Positions 36,333-44,879 of a stretch of DNA of 64,000 nt are shown in pieces. The notes beneath the pieces were generated by a model that was not told the DNA's origin, did not search any database, and saw nothing but the letters and a program-made list of their open reading frames with translations. A program made the translations under genes and the position numbers. The stretch comes from an uncultured Gammaproteobacteria bacterium (lineage in GTDB: Bacteria > Pseudomonadota > Gammaproteobacteria > Eutrophobiales > Eutrophobiaceae): the NCBI GenBank assembly GCA_943788815.1, contig CALSRS010000001.1, forward strand, positions 1,301,501-1,365,500, written 5' to 3'. Each line of letters begins with the position of its first letter. The stretch's first letter is position 1.

Positions 36333-36361
36333 TTTAATGAAACCCGCAGTTTTGGTATGAT
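36333..36361 (+). promoter_or_regulatory. probable extended -10 promoter for cytochrome c gene
   Basis: TGGTATGAT provides an extended -10 (TATGAT at 36356-36361). A weak -35, TTTAAT at 36333-36338, is 17 bases before it. It lies about 80 bases upstream of the cytochrome c ATG. Confidence 0.45.
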
Positions 36362-36440
36362 ACGTGCGGCATAACAAAGGAAGTTATCTTCCCTAACATT
36401 TGAAGAGTTTATTAAAGTTGTTAATTCAAGAGGAAAAATA

Positions 36441-36761
36441 ATGAAAAATTTGAGCTATATATCTGCGCTTGCTTGTACACTGTTTTTAGTTGGCGTTTCA
36501 CCCGCACAGGCTGCTGGCGATGCTGCTGCCGGAGAATCACTTTATTCATCCATGGGATGCATGGGATGTCATGGTCCGTCGGGTAACAGTGCAATGCCTG
36601 ATATGTTTCCAAAGTTAGCTGGTCTCGAAGAAGCATATATTGATGAACAGTTACATGCTTTCAAGAGTGGTGAAAGACAAAATGCCACGATGCAGCCGAT
36701 GAGCAGCAGTCTCTCAGATGCGGATATTGCTAACATGGCAGCCTATTTAGCAGCACAATAA
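36441..36761 (+). CDS. class I cytochrome c, periplasmic
   Basis: This 106-residue soluble monoheme cytochrome has a Sec signal ending near AQAAG, heme motif MGCMGCHGPSG and an axial Met in the loop ATMQPMSSS, followed by the C-terminal helix DIANMAAYLAAQ. It is similar in length and motifs to cytochrome c553/c5-type carriers. AGAGGAA lies at good distance before the ATG, and a likely promoter and CRP-type palindrome stand upstream, so it is probably transcribed apart from cassette 2. A hairpin follows its stop. It is the best candidate in this window for a general soluble electron acceptor of the PQQ dehydrogenases or DUF1592 proteins. Confidence 0.92.
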   Translation: MKNLSYISALACTLFLVGVSPAQAAGDAAAGESLYSSMGCMGCHGPSGNSAMPDMFPKLAGLEEAYIDEQLHAFKSGERQNATMQPMSSSLSDADIANMAAYLAAQ

Positions 36762-36768
36762 CTTTACA

Positions 36769-36806
36769 GTTAGCCGGTCATCATTGCTTTTTGATGATCG
36801 GCTAAC
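36769..36806 (+). terminator. hairpin after cytochrome c gene
   Basis: A long stem GTTAGCCGGTCATCA pairs with TGATGATCGGCTAAC, with one G-T wobble; the downstream T-run is weak, so it may be an attenuating hairpin before the next gene. Confidence 0.6.
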
Positions 36807-36823
36807 CTTCATAGGTTGTATTC

Positions 36824-38182
36824 ATGCTTTTAGTCAAAATAATTCAATACAGCCTTTCCAGGAATCATCCCAAGCTCCTTGTACTTTTAATTACACTCAT
36901 ATTGCCTAATGCTTTTGCGCAGGATCTTAGCAGGGCACAAGCAACTGATGGCCCAAGTTTAATTCCCCAGGAAGGCATTGCGCTGTATGACCGTGAACAT
37001 CCGGTAATTGGTTACTCAACTCAAGCACCCATAGATAGATTTGCGCGACTGGGGCGTGAGATTGCAACTGGGAAGATTTCACTTAATAAAAATTCTACTC
37101 AAGGCTATTTAAGTGACCTGTTAGATAAACTTGAAATTGATCCAGATTCTCAAACCCTGGTTTATTCCAGAACCAGTCTTAACACAGGGTTAATCAGGGC
37201 AAATAATCCACGGGCGATCTATTTTAACGATGATACTTACGTTGCATGGGTGCCTGGTACTAATGTTATTGAAATCGCAACTATGGATCCTAACCTCGGG
37301 CCAGTATTTTATCTATTTGATCCCGATAGTATTGGTATCGAACGACAAGCAGGACAGTGTTTACGCTGTCACGATTCACTTACTTTATCCGGTGGTGGAG
37401 TTCCTCGATTTATACTTGGCTCGGGTTATACCTACTTTAATGGCAGCCTGGTTTCTCATGAAGGCTGGATACTCACCGACCAGGAAACACCTATAAAATT
37501 TCGCTGGGGTGGATGGTATGTCACGGGGCAGCATGGCAAGCAAGTTCATCTCGGAAATATTGTGGTGTCAAAGGCAGAAGAATTACAAGACCTTGAACAG
37601 GCGCGAATTGGGAATATAAACCGTCTGGATGATTTCTTTAAGACAGAATTATATCTCACACCCAACAGCGATATCGATGCGCTGATGGTATTAGAACATC
37701 AGGTACAAATACAAAACATGATTACCCGGGTAAATTATGATGTACGAAATTTACTTGTGCGTGAATTCACCAGCGTGATGAATGAAAGTGGGATATCACA
37801 GGAGACTAAAACCAGTATTACCGAGATTATTGAACCCCTGGTCAAGGCAATGTTCATGGTTGGTGAGGCGGAAGTTATAGACAGTATGAATGGAAATACA
37901 GGATATAGAAACAATTTTGAAGCTCGAGGACCAGTAGATTCCAAAGGAAGGTCTCTCAGGCAACTGGACCTGGAGTCCAGGCTATTTCGATACCCGTTGA
38001 GTTATCTGGTTTATTCAAGCGAATTTAAAGCCCTGCCAGGCCTGGCGAAAGAATTAATATTCGAACGATTTAATACCATACTCAATGGGAATGATACCAG
38101 TGACTCGTACTTACACCTCGATGAAAATGACAGGCTTGCCATTTATGAAATACTGACTGAAACACATCCGGATTTCCAATAA
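36824..38182 (+). CDS. exported heme-motif protein, unknown family
   Basis: This 452-residue protein has an N-terminal signal peptide ending near NAFAQ and a single CxxCH in QAGQCLRCHDSLTLSGGG. The residues around it (GGGVPRFILGSGYT) do not look like a small class I cytochrome fold; the heme is embedded in a larger domain, as in several uncharacterised proteins seen with DUF1592 genes. No axial Met is obvious. The C-terminal half is helical, with RFNTILNGND near the end. It lies 62 bases after the cytochrome c stop, beyond a hairpin, and 95 bases before the dienelactone hydrolase. I do not recognise a named family. Likely a periplasmic redox protein. Confidence 0.72.
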   Translation: MLLVKIIQYSLSRNHPKLLVLLITLILPNAFAQDLSRAQATDGPSLIPQEGIALYDREHPVIGYSTQAPIDRFARLGREIATGKISLNKNSTQGYLSDLLDKLEIDPDSQTLVYSRTSLNTGLIRANNPRAIYFNDDTYVAWVPGTNVIEIATMDPNLGPVFYLFDPDSIGIERQAGQCLRCHDSLTLSGGGVPRFILGSGYTYFNGSLVSHEGWILTDQETPIKFRWGGWYVTGQHGKQVHLGNIVVSKAEELQDLEQARIGNINRLDDFFKTELYLTPNSDIDALMVLEHQVQIQNMITRVNYDVRNLLVREFTSVMNESGISQETKTSITEIIEPLVKAMFMVGEAEVIDSMNGNTGYRNNFEARGPVDSKGRSLRQLDLESRLFRYPLSYLVYSSEFKALPGLAKELIFERFNTILNGNDTSDSYLHLDENDRLAIYEILTETHPDFQ

Positions 38183-38277
38183 AGAACCTCTTAGAATTAT
38201 GCGCAAACAGTACTAATACTTTGTCACTAATATTATTATACTTTTAAATATTAAAGCCTTTACTAAAGGAGAAACAG

Positions 38278-39150
38278 ATGGATCGTAAGATTTCTGATCT
38301 TTATGACGAATACCTGCATACCCCCATGGGACGAAGAAACTTCATGCACAAACTGACCTTACTTACGGGTAGCGTCGCGGCCGCATCGGCGGCACTTTCC
38401 CTACTGGAAGGAAACCAGGCGGTAGCTGCACAGGTAGAAGAAAATGATCCCCGGCTTCGTACTTCAATGATTTCCTACCCAGGTGCAGATGGTGAGGTTA
38501 AAGCCTATATGGCGCAACCAGTAGGCGCAGGAAAATTACCTGCCATCATAGTGATGCATGCCAATCGTGGTCTTTGGCCACACTTCAAAGATGTTACTCG
38601 CAAGATGGCATTAGGTGGGTTTATTGCGATCGCCCCGGATATGTTGTCGAGGGCCGGAGGCACACCAGAAGGTAATTCCAGAGGCCCAGAAGGTGATGAG
38701 GCATTGGCAAACCTGGCAAAAATAGATTCTAGTGATATCGAAAATGATTATGTTGCTGCGGTAAACTTTCTTAAAAATCATAACGAAACAACAGGTAAAG
38801 TGGGATCTATCGGATTTTGCTGGGGAGGAGGACACTCACTGGGGCTTGCGGTAAATTCGCCAGATCTAGGTGCTGCTGTTGCTTATTATGGCTCACCCCC
38901 AACATCCGGCTATGAAAAAATCTGCGCCCCTATACTGGGAAACTATGCCGCAGATGATCCTAGACTGGTCGGCAGCCTGCCGGACTTTATCAGTAACATG
39001 GAAAAAAATGCTAAGCCCTATGAGCTGTATATCTATCCGGGAACAAAACATGCCTTCAACCAGGACAACCGACCTGATCGATACAATCCAGAGGCTGCAA
39101 ATCTTGCCTGGGAACGTACTACATCATTTTTCAAGAAACACCTGGCTTAA
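38278..39150 (+). CDS. Tat-exported dienelactone hydrolase family protein
   Basis: This 290-residue protein has a twin-arginine signal (MGRRNFMHKLTLLTG) and an Ala-rich core. The dienelactone hydrolase fold shows the Cys nucleophile in GSIGFCWGGGHS, Asp in YAADDPR and His in PGTKHAFNQD, a complete triad. It is longer than cytoplasmic members (about 240) by its signal and an N-terminal extension. AAAGGAG precedes the ATG. Cytoplasmic homologues open lactone rings in aromatic catabolism; export means a periplasmic lactone, ester or similar bond is the likely target. It closes the plus-strand run and meets cassette 3 head-on. Confidence 0.88.
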   Translation: MDRKISDLYDEYLHTPMGRRNFMHKLTLLTGSVAAASAALSLLEGNQAVAAQVEENDPRLRTSMISYPGADGEVKAYMAQPVGAGKLPAIIVMHANRGLWPHFKDVTRKMALGGFIAIAPDMLSRAGGTPEGNSRGPEGDEALANLAKIDSSDIENDYVAAVNFLKNHNETTGKVGSIGFCWGGGHSLGLAVNSPDLGAAVAYYGSPPTSGYEKICAPILGNYAADDPRLVGSLPDFISNMEKNAKPYELYIYPGTKHAFNQDNRPDRYNPEAANLAWERTTSFFKKHLA

Positions 39151-39173
39151 AATAATTATTTTTATGTCACACT

Positions 39174-39207
39174 GGATCCGGAGTACTTGCATAATTTCTC
39201 CGGATCC
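39174..39207. terminator. bidirectional terminator between convergent genes
   Basis: A 10-base-pair stem GGATCCGGAG/CTCCGGATCC with a 14-base loop lies between the dienelactone hydrolase stop (39150) and the ankyrin stop (39248). Confidence 0.7.
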
Positions 39208-39247
39208 TGAGTGGCATTAATGAATTGTTTTTTTTAATAGCGAAATA

Positions 39248-40897
39248 TTATTCGCCAGAACGGTCGCGAAATTTACCAGTAAACGGTTTTGCACCCAGCT
39301 CTAACAATAGAGATGAGAGTTTCTTGTTCTCAATTGGGGGAGGCGAACGAAATCTAAAGTCTGAATTACCTGCACCTACCTGTCTAAACAACCTGCCTTC
39401 TGGATCGCCCATAGCCATGAGCATGGGCGTCATCCCATAACGATCTTTTGCATCTAAATCAGCGCCATTATCCGCCAGGAAACGAATCATGTTTGACCAG
39501 CCAAGATAAACCGCATGGTGCAAGCCTGTTCGACCATCTTGTTTGCCCTTTCCCGGACCAATAGCTGCGATCTCAGTCAGCGCGGCATTTACATTTACAT
39601 CTCCCAGGGACAACAAAAATTTGGCTGCTTCAATAGCATCGGCTTCATTGCGAGCACCTCTTTCTGATCCCAGTCCTGCCGCAAGCATAAATGCTGTACC
39701 ACCACCTATGGTCTCCACATTTTTGTCAGCGCCATATTCAAGAAGGTATTGCATAGCTTCAATATCACTGGAAATAGCAGCAATCATAAACGGAGTAGCC
39801 CCCACTGGATCCACCTGGGGAGGATCTTCCATAGCGCGAGAAAAAAATTCCATGTTGTGATATGGCAAGGAAAATTTTATCTTCGCATTTGGATCGGCAC
39901 CTTTTTCAAGTAGTGCCTTTACCACTTTAGGCATATTACTGCGGGTCCAACCAAACTTGTCCGTATCTGATGGTCGGAAGGTGTTAATTATGAGGACGCC
40001 TTCATGTAAGGCGTAATGTAAGGGTGTCATTCCCCATCCATCACTGACATTGGGATCTGCGCCGTTTTCAAGGAGCAGCATCGCCATCGCCTCATGACCA
40101 CTCTGTAGCGCAATGATAAGCGGTATACCATATTCACTATTTGAGGCATTGATATCCGCGCCAGCACTTATAAGTACCGTCGCTGATTCTATCGCTCCTT
40201 GTTGGGCAGCAAAATACAATGGCGTAAACCCACCGGTATATTTAGCAAAACGGATGGTATGCGGATAATTCTGACCAAAAACGACATTTTCATCTTCAAT
40301 GATATAAGTTTCGGGTTCCGGGATAAGTTTAGACACCGCATTCACATCTCCACCGGCATCAACCAGAAGCTTTACTGCATCTACATTATTTTCTGCAGCT
40401 GCCCACATCAAGGCAGTCTGGTTTTCCCGGTTGTCACTGGCATTAACATTGGCGCCGTGCTGTATCAATGCCTGCACCGCACTCGTTACTCCAAAATTAG
40501 CGCACAACATTAATGGTGAGACACCGGTAAGCTTATTTAGATTGGGATCAGCGCCCGCTTCCAACAGACTGATAACGATGGGAGCATTGCTGTTTTCACA
40601 GGCAAGAGATAGTGGCGTTACTCCAAAATCATTCGCCTTATTAACATCAGCACCAGCAGTTAACAATGAATTTACAGCCGTTTCATTATTATGATAAACC
40701 GCCCACGCAAGCACGCTGGTCCCATCACCTTGAGCTAAATTAATATCTTCACCTTGTGATATCAGGTTTTGTATTTGATCGAACTTATTATCTTTGGCTA
40801 CATCAAGCAAAGTTAACGCTGGACAATTAATAGCGAAAATACTGAGTAGCAGGATAAGGACTGGCTTTACCTGCCAGAGATACAGTCGCATTACCAT
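39248..40897 (-). CDS. periplasmic ankyrin-repeat protein, cassette 3
   Basis: This 549-residue protein has a hydrophobic N-terminal segment (VKPVLILLLSIFAINCPA) acting as a signal peptide. Ankyrin repeats are clear (TPLSLACENSNAPIV, TALMWAAAENNVDAV, GADPNVSDGWGMTPLHY). It has the same insertion as its paralogues (PEPETYIIEDENVVFGQ) and the same C-terminal DRYGMTPMLMAMGDPEG block, but the very end differs (FTGKFRDRSGE against GSVD). It follows the DUF1552 gene by 21 bases. Presence in all three cassettes, in the same last position, indicates a fixed partner role. Confidence 0.9.
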   Translation of the reverse strand: MVMRLYLWQVKPVLILLLSIFAINCPALTLLDVAKDNKFDQIQNLISQGEDINLAQGDGTSVLAWAVYHNNETAVNSLLTAGADVNKANDFGVTPLSLACENSNAPIVISLLEAGADPNLNKLTGVSPLMLCANFGVTSAVQALIQHGANVNASDNRENQTALMWAAAENNVDAVKLLVDAGGDVNAVSKLIPEPETYIIEDENVVFGQNYPHTIRFAKYTGGFTPLYFAAQQGAIESATVLISAGADINASNSEYGIPLIIALQSGHEAMAMLLLENGADPNVSDGWGMTPLHYALHEGVLIINTFRPSDTDKFGWTRSNMPKVVKALLEKGADPNAKIKFSLPYHNMEFFSRAMEDPPQVDPVGATPFMIAAISSDIEAMQYLLEYGADKNVETIGGGTAFMLAAGLGSERGARNEADAIEAAKFLLSLGDVNVNAALTEIAAIGPGKGKQDGRTGLHHAVYLGWSNMIRFLADNGADLDAKDRYGMTPMLMAMGDPEGRLFRQVGAGNSDFRFRSPPPIENKKLSSLLLELGAKPFTGKFRDRSGE

Positions 40898-40918
40898 GAA
40901 ATGTCTATGTCGCTACGA

Positions 40919-42265
40919 CTATACCAGGCCAGGCAAAATGCCGGTGGCATCGCTGGTGTCATTTGAGACAAATTCATCAGTAGGTGTTTCAAACATATCC
41001 ATCACTGCCAAATGCAGATTGGATAAAGGCTCGCTGTTATATCGGACATGACGTCCACCATTGATTCGACCCTGGCCTGCTCCCAATACCAAGGTAGGAA
41101 CATCATTATGGATATGCAGGTTACCGTCACTCAATGCACTACCTGCAATAATAATTGAATTATCCAGTAGTGATGTATCGCCTTCCATAGTGGTCTTCAT
41201 CTTATTCAGGAAATATGCGAGCAATTTAGATTGATACAGATTAACTTTCTTTAACATCTCGATGGCAGGCTTATTTCCTTTATGATGTGAAAGTGAATGA
41301 TGACCATCCTGGGCACCCAGCTCCAGATAATTACGGTTAGTCCCTTCATGGCCCATCATAAATGCAACCACACGGGTCATGTCAGTCTGGTAGGCAAGAA
41401 ACATTAGATCAAAAATCAAACGTGCATGCTCATCATACCTGGCCGGGATACCAGCAGGCCGGTTAAAATCCGCAACTTCCTTGCTTTCACCAGCAACTTT
41501 GGTTTCTGCTACCTGTATACCTCTTTCAATATCTCTGACGGCATCAAGATATTCTTCTATCTTATACTTGTCATTGCTATTAACCCGTTTCATTAATCGG
41601 TTTGCCCTTGAGTTTACCGAATCCAGCACACTGCTACGTTCCTCAATACGCTGCTTCATCGCCTTAGGATCGACTGTATCAGTGTCACCAAATAGACGTT
41701 CAAATACTTTTCGGGGATTATCCTGCGTAGGTAAAGGTGAAGTCGCCGAAGACCAACTTAAGGTACTGCGATAAAATCCATCGTAATCAACTTCGTTACC
41801 ACCTGCCCATTCAGCTGGATCCAGACCCAATTGCAGTGATGCCATCTGGGTTTGTGAGCCAATCTTTCTGGCCACATATTGATCAACAGAGATACCCACC
41901 GAATTATCATAAGGATGTACACCCGTCAGGTAAGCGGCACAGGGTCTGGCATGGGTTCCACCTCGTTCCCCTGGTCTGAGATCCGCAGCCTTAATATCCA
42001 GGCCGCTCAATACCAGCATGTCATCTCTATAGGGTGCCAATGGGGCAAGAGTCGGCGTCAGTTCATAATCACGCCCCTGACTTTTTGGCGTCCAGTTTTC
42101 CATGATGCGTCCCACAGGTAGATAGATATACCCGAGTCTTAATGGATTTTTAGCCGGTGATGCAGCCAGGGCAGGAACCATGGCATCCAGAAAAGGCAGA
42201 GCAAGTGAAGCACCTGCACCTTTTAAGAAGGTACGACGCGGTAGAGATTTTTTAAATATCATCAT
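40919..42265 (-). CDS. Tat-exported DUF1552 protein, cassette 3
   Basis: This 448-residue protein has a Tat signal PRRTFLKGAGASLALPF. It has family motifs GGTHARPCAAYLTG (a variant of the GSHSGP motif of the other copies), GAQDGHHSLSHHKGN and an IIIAGSALSDGNLHIH segment, in which Ala-Leu-Ser replaces Ala-His-Ser. The His lost at this place is present in both paralogues, so cassette 3 may differ in activity. An 84-base gap separates it from the DUF1592 gene, wider than in cassettes 1 and 2. Confidence 0.9.
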   Translation of the reverse strand: MMIFKKSLPRRTFLKGAGASLALPFLDAMVPALAASPAKNPLRLGYIYLPVGRIMENWTPKSQGRDYELTPTLAPLAPYRDDMLVLSGLDIKAADLRPGERGGTHARPCAAYLTGVHPYDNSVGISVDQYVARKIGSQTQMASLQLGLDPAEWAGGNEVDYDGFYRSTLSWSSATSPLPTQDNPRKVFERLFGDTDTVDPKAMKQRIEERSSVLDSVNSRANRLMKRVNSNDKYKIEEYLDAVRDIERGIQVAETKVAGESKEVADFNRPAGIPARYDEHARLIFDLMFLAYQTDMTRVVAFMMGHEGTNRNYLELGAQDGHHSLSHHKGNKPAIEMLKKVNLYQSKLLAYFLNKMKTTMEGDTSLLDNSIIIAGSALSDGNLHIHNDVPTLVLGAGQGRINGGRHVRYNSEPLSNLHLAVMDMFETPTDEFVSNDTSDATGILPGLV

Positions 42266-42349
42266 GGTAGCTGTGCCTCTGCATTATCTTCTTATCTAAT
42301 TCTTGTCTATTTACTGTCAAAATTCAAATTGTCAAAATTATTCAGCAAT

Positions 42350-44761
42350 TTACCGGGCTTTTCGATACTGAAACGGCCTGCTTTCAACCACTGCCTGGAT
42401 GAGTGCAGACCAGGTATATCCCTGGTCACCAATTTTCCTCACAATGTCCCTGACTTCGGGTTGATCATAATATTCCAGTCCGCGACCCAGGGCATAGGTC
42501 AGCATTTTTTCTGCTACGGTATGTACCATACGATCAGAATGACTGACGAGTCTTTCCCGGAATTCACTGGTGGAACTAAAAGGACTTCCATCGAACAAGA
42601 TACCTTCGGGATTCACATCAGTCCCTGCCTCTTCATAGCGGGTTCGATACGCCCCTATGGCATTATAGTTTTCAAGGGCAAAACCAATGGGATCCATAAG
42701 TTTATGACATGATGCGCAAACGGGATTCGCACGGTGCTTTTCCATGGCCTGCTTCATTGTCATTACCTTGCCGTCATCACTTTCCACCTGAAGTACAGGT
42801 TGAAAGGCATCATCAGGTGGAGGAGGTGGTGGCATATTCAACAGGTTTTCCAACACCCATTTTCCTCGTAATACAGGGGAAGTCCTATTATTGTAGGAAG
42901 TTGCTGTTAGCAGGCTGCCTTTTCCTAACAGGCCAATACGTTCTTCATGCTCTTTGAGATCAACTTTCCTGAAGCGACTACCATGGACACCTGCTATGCC
43001 GTAATGCCTGGCCAGTCGCTCATTAAGATACGTAAAGTCTGATGTTAATAGTTCATTGATACTCTGATCTTCGCGCACCATATCTGAGAACCACATATGT
43101 GTTTCAATTTTCATGGCCTCGCGAAGTTCATTATCAAACTCAGCAAATATCTCGGGATGAGGGGCAATAATGTCCATGTCTCTTACCGACAACCATTGAT
43201 TGCCGAAATTGTTTATAAAGGTATTCGATCTGGGATCGGCTAATAATCTCGAAACTTGTGCATTGAGTATTCCAGGTTCTCCCAAGCTGCCTTGCTCAGC
43301 AAGTGATATCAATTCTTCATCCGGTAAACTGTTCCATAAAAAGAAAGACAAACGGGATGCCAATTCAAGATCTGATATAGGGTATATGGAACCCGGCACA
43401 ACACTGTTGGGATCTTCTTCAACACGAAACAGAAATTCTGGACCAGACAGAATGCCCTGTAGAGCAAGACTAATGCCTCCCTTAAAACCATTTCTGTCCC
43501 TGCCTGTCTGAAACAGGTCCATAAGTTCTTTCATATCGGTATCGCTAACCGGACGTCGGTATGCCTGGACTGCCAGTCCCGATAGAATACGTTTGGCACA
43601 CTGGTCTTGTTCATCTGTTGAGTCGGGTGTGCAGGTAAATATCTTTTCCTGGCTGGCCGTTATCCCAGGGCCGGAGGCCTTAAATGGTCCGGTAATGGTG
43701 ACGCTGGCAACTGCGGGCTCTCCACCCTTGTAGGAACCAATATCCAACAGCGTCATTTCTGGTTTTTTCATACCGGTAGGCTTGGTATCGTAGTCAACAA
43801 ATGAAACCCCTAGCAGATGAGAGCCTGCTGTTGCAGTAAATACTACTTCAAGTACTTCGTCTGCATTAAATTCATATTTTGTCTGTTCAGCTTCGCCCGC
43901 ATAGGCCGGGTTCTGACTTTCATTAAACAATGGACCACTGGCGCCCAGCCGTTTTCCACCAATATCAATTAGCTGCAAACGTTCATGGTCCAGCCGGATA
44001 TCCAGCTGGTGCTGATTACGCAAGCCACGGATATAACCCTCCATACTTCGTTGAAACTTCACATTGATCCTATACTCACCGTCCATAGGAAAATAATGAT
44101 CAAAGGCAACACCGCCCCGGGTACCCAACGGGAGGTTTTCATTCATTCTTGATCTCTGAATGAATTCAGGTGAGACATTAACAGTCTCACTTGCGGGTAA
44201 CATCTCATCGGGGCCTACAGCGAGCTTGCTTATCTTGCTAGCAGCTAACATGTATTGTTCCATTAACAAAGGAGATACAGCGAGTACATCAGCAATATTG
44301 TCAAACCCATGGCCGATATTGTCAGGTGGCAATAATTCCTGGACATCCACATCCATAGCGAGGAGATCGCGTATGGCATTTGCATATTCTGTTCGATTTA
44401 ATCTACGAACGGTGACACTACCTGGATTAAGATTCGATTCAGCAAGCTTGTCCAGTTCGGTTTGCAGGTAAGTGATGAGTTGATGATATTCTTGATCTGT
44501 AGGCCGTACTGGTATTCCTACAGGGGGCATTGCCCTTAGCGTCAGTTTTAAATTGACCCTTTCCCATAGTGCCGGATCCTGAGTAATATCATTAATATCC
44601 GCTTTATCAAGGAGCAGGTTGGCTGTCTTTAAGGTTTCGTTGTGACAACTCACACAATACTTATTTACCAAGGCCCGATTGTCTGACTGTGCCTGTACCA
44701 GACTTGAAAAAATCAGTAATACAAAAGATATGCTTAGGTAATTAAATCTGTAACCACACAT
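42350..44761 (-). CDS. diheme DUF1592-family protein, cassette 3
   Basis: This 803-residue paralogue of the proteins at 27801-30245 and 30690-33155 has a signal peptide ending near LVQAQ. Heme motif 1 is YCVSCHNETLKTANLLL, with a following Met in LRAMPPVG; motif 2 is NPVCASCHKLMDPIG. Family blocks RLNRTEYANAIRDLL, LPLGTRGG and RTSPVLRGKWVLENL are kept. GGGGGA lies before the ATG. It is more diverged from cassettes 1 and 2 than they are from each other, so it is the older branch. Only 118 bases separate its start from the PQQ dehydrogenase gene stop at 44880 and no terminator is seen there, so one transcript may cover both. Confidence 0.9.
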   Translation of the reverse strand: MCGYRFNYLSISFVLLIFSSLVQAQSDNRALVNKYCVSCHNETLKTANLLLDKADINDITQDPALWERVNLKLTLRAMPPVGIPVRPTDQEYHQLITYLQTELDKLAESNLNPGSVTVRRLNRTEYANAIRDLLAMDVDVQELLPPDNIGHGFDNIADVLAVSPLLMEQYMLAASKISKLAVGPDEMLPASETVNVSPEFIQRSRMNENLPLGTRGGVAFDHYFPMDGEYRINVKFQRSMEGYIRGLRNQHQLDIRLDHERLQLIDIGGKRLGASGPLFNESQNPAYAGEAEQTKYEFNADEVLEVVFTATAGSHLLGVSFVDYDTKPTGMKKPEMTLLDIGSYKGGEPAVASVTITGPFKASGPGITASQEKIFTCTPDSTDEQDQCAKRILSGLAVQAYRRPVSDTDMKELMDLFQTGRDRNGFKGGISLALQGILSGPEFLFRVEEDPNSVVPGSIYPISDLELASRLSFFLWNSLPDEELISLAEQGSLGEPGILNAQVSRLLADPRSNTFINNFGNQWLSVRDMDIIAPHPEIFAEFDNELREAMKIETHMWFSDMVREDQSINELLTSDFTYLNERLARHYGIAGVHGSRFRKVDLKEHEERIGLLGKGSLLTATSYNNRTSPVLRGKWVLENLLNMPPPPPPDDAFQPVLQVESDDGKVMTMKQAMEKHRANPVCASCHKLMDPIGFALENYNAIGAYRTRYEEAGTDVNPEGILFDGSPFSSTSEFRERLVSHSDRMVHTVAEKMLTYALGRGLEYYDQPEVRDIVRKIGDQGYTWSALIQAVVESRPFQYRKAR

Positions 44762-44879
44762 GGTAAGTCCCCCGGATTAACCAGTTCTGCTACAGAAATT
44801 ATACGCTCCCCGCTGATATTATCGACCCACGGGAAGCGCAAATATTATGGAAATGATTCTTTGTATAAATATAGATTAT

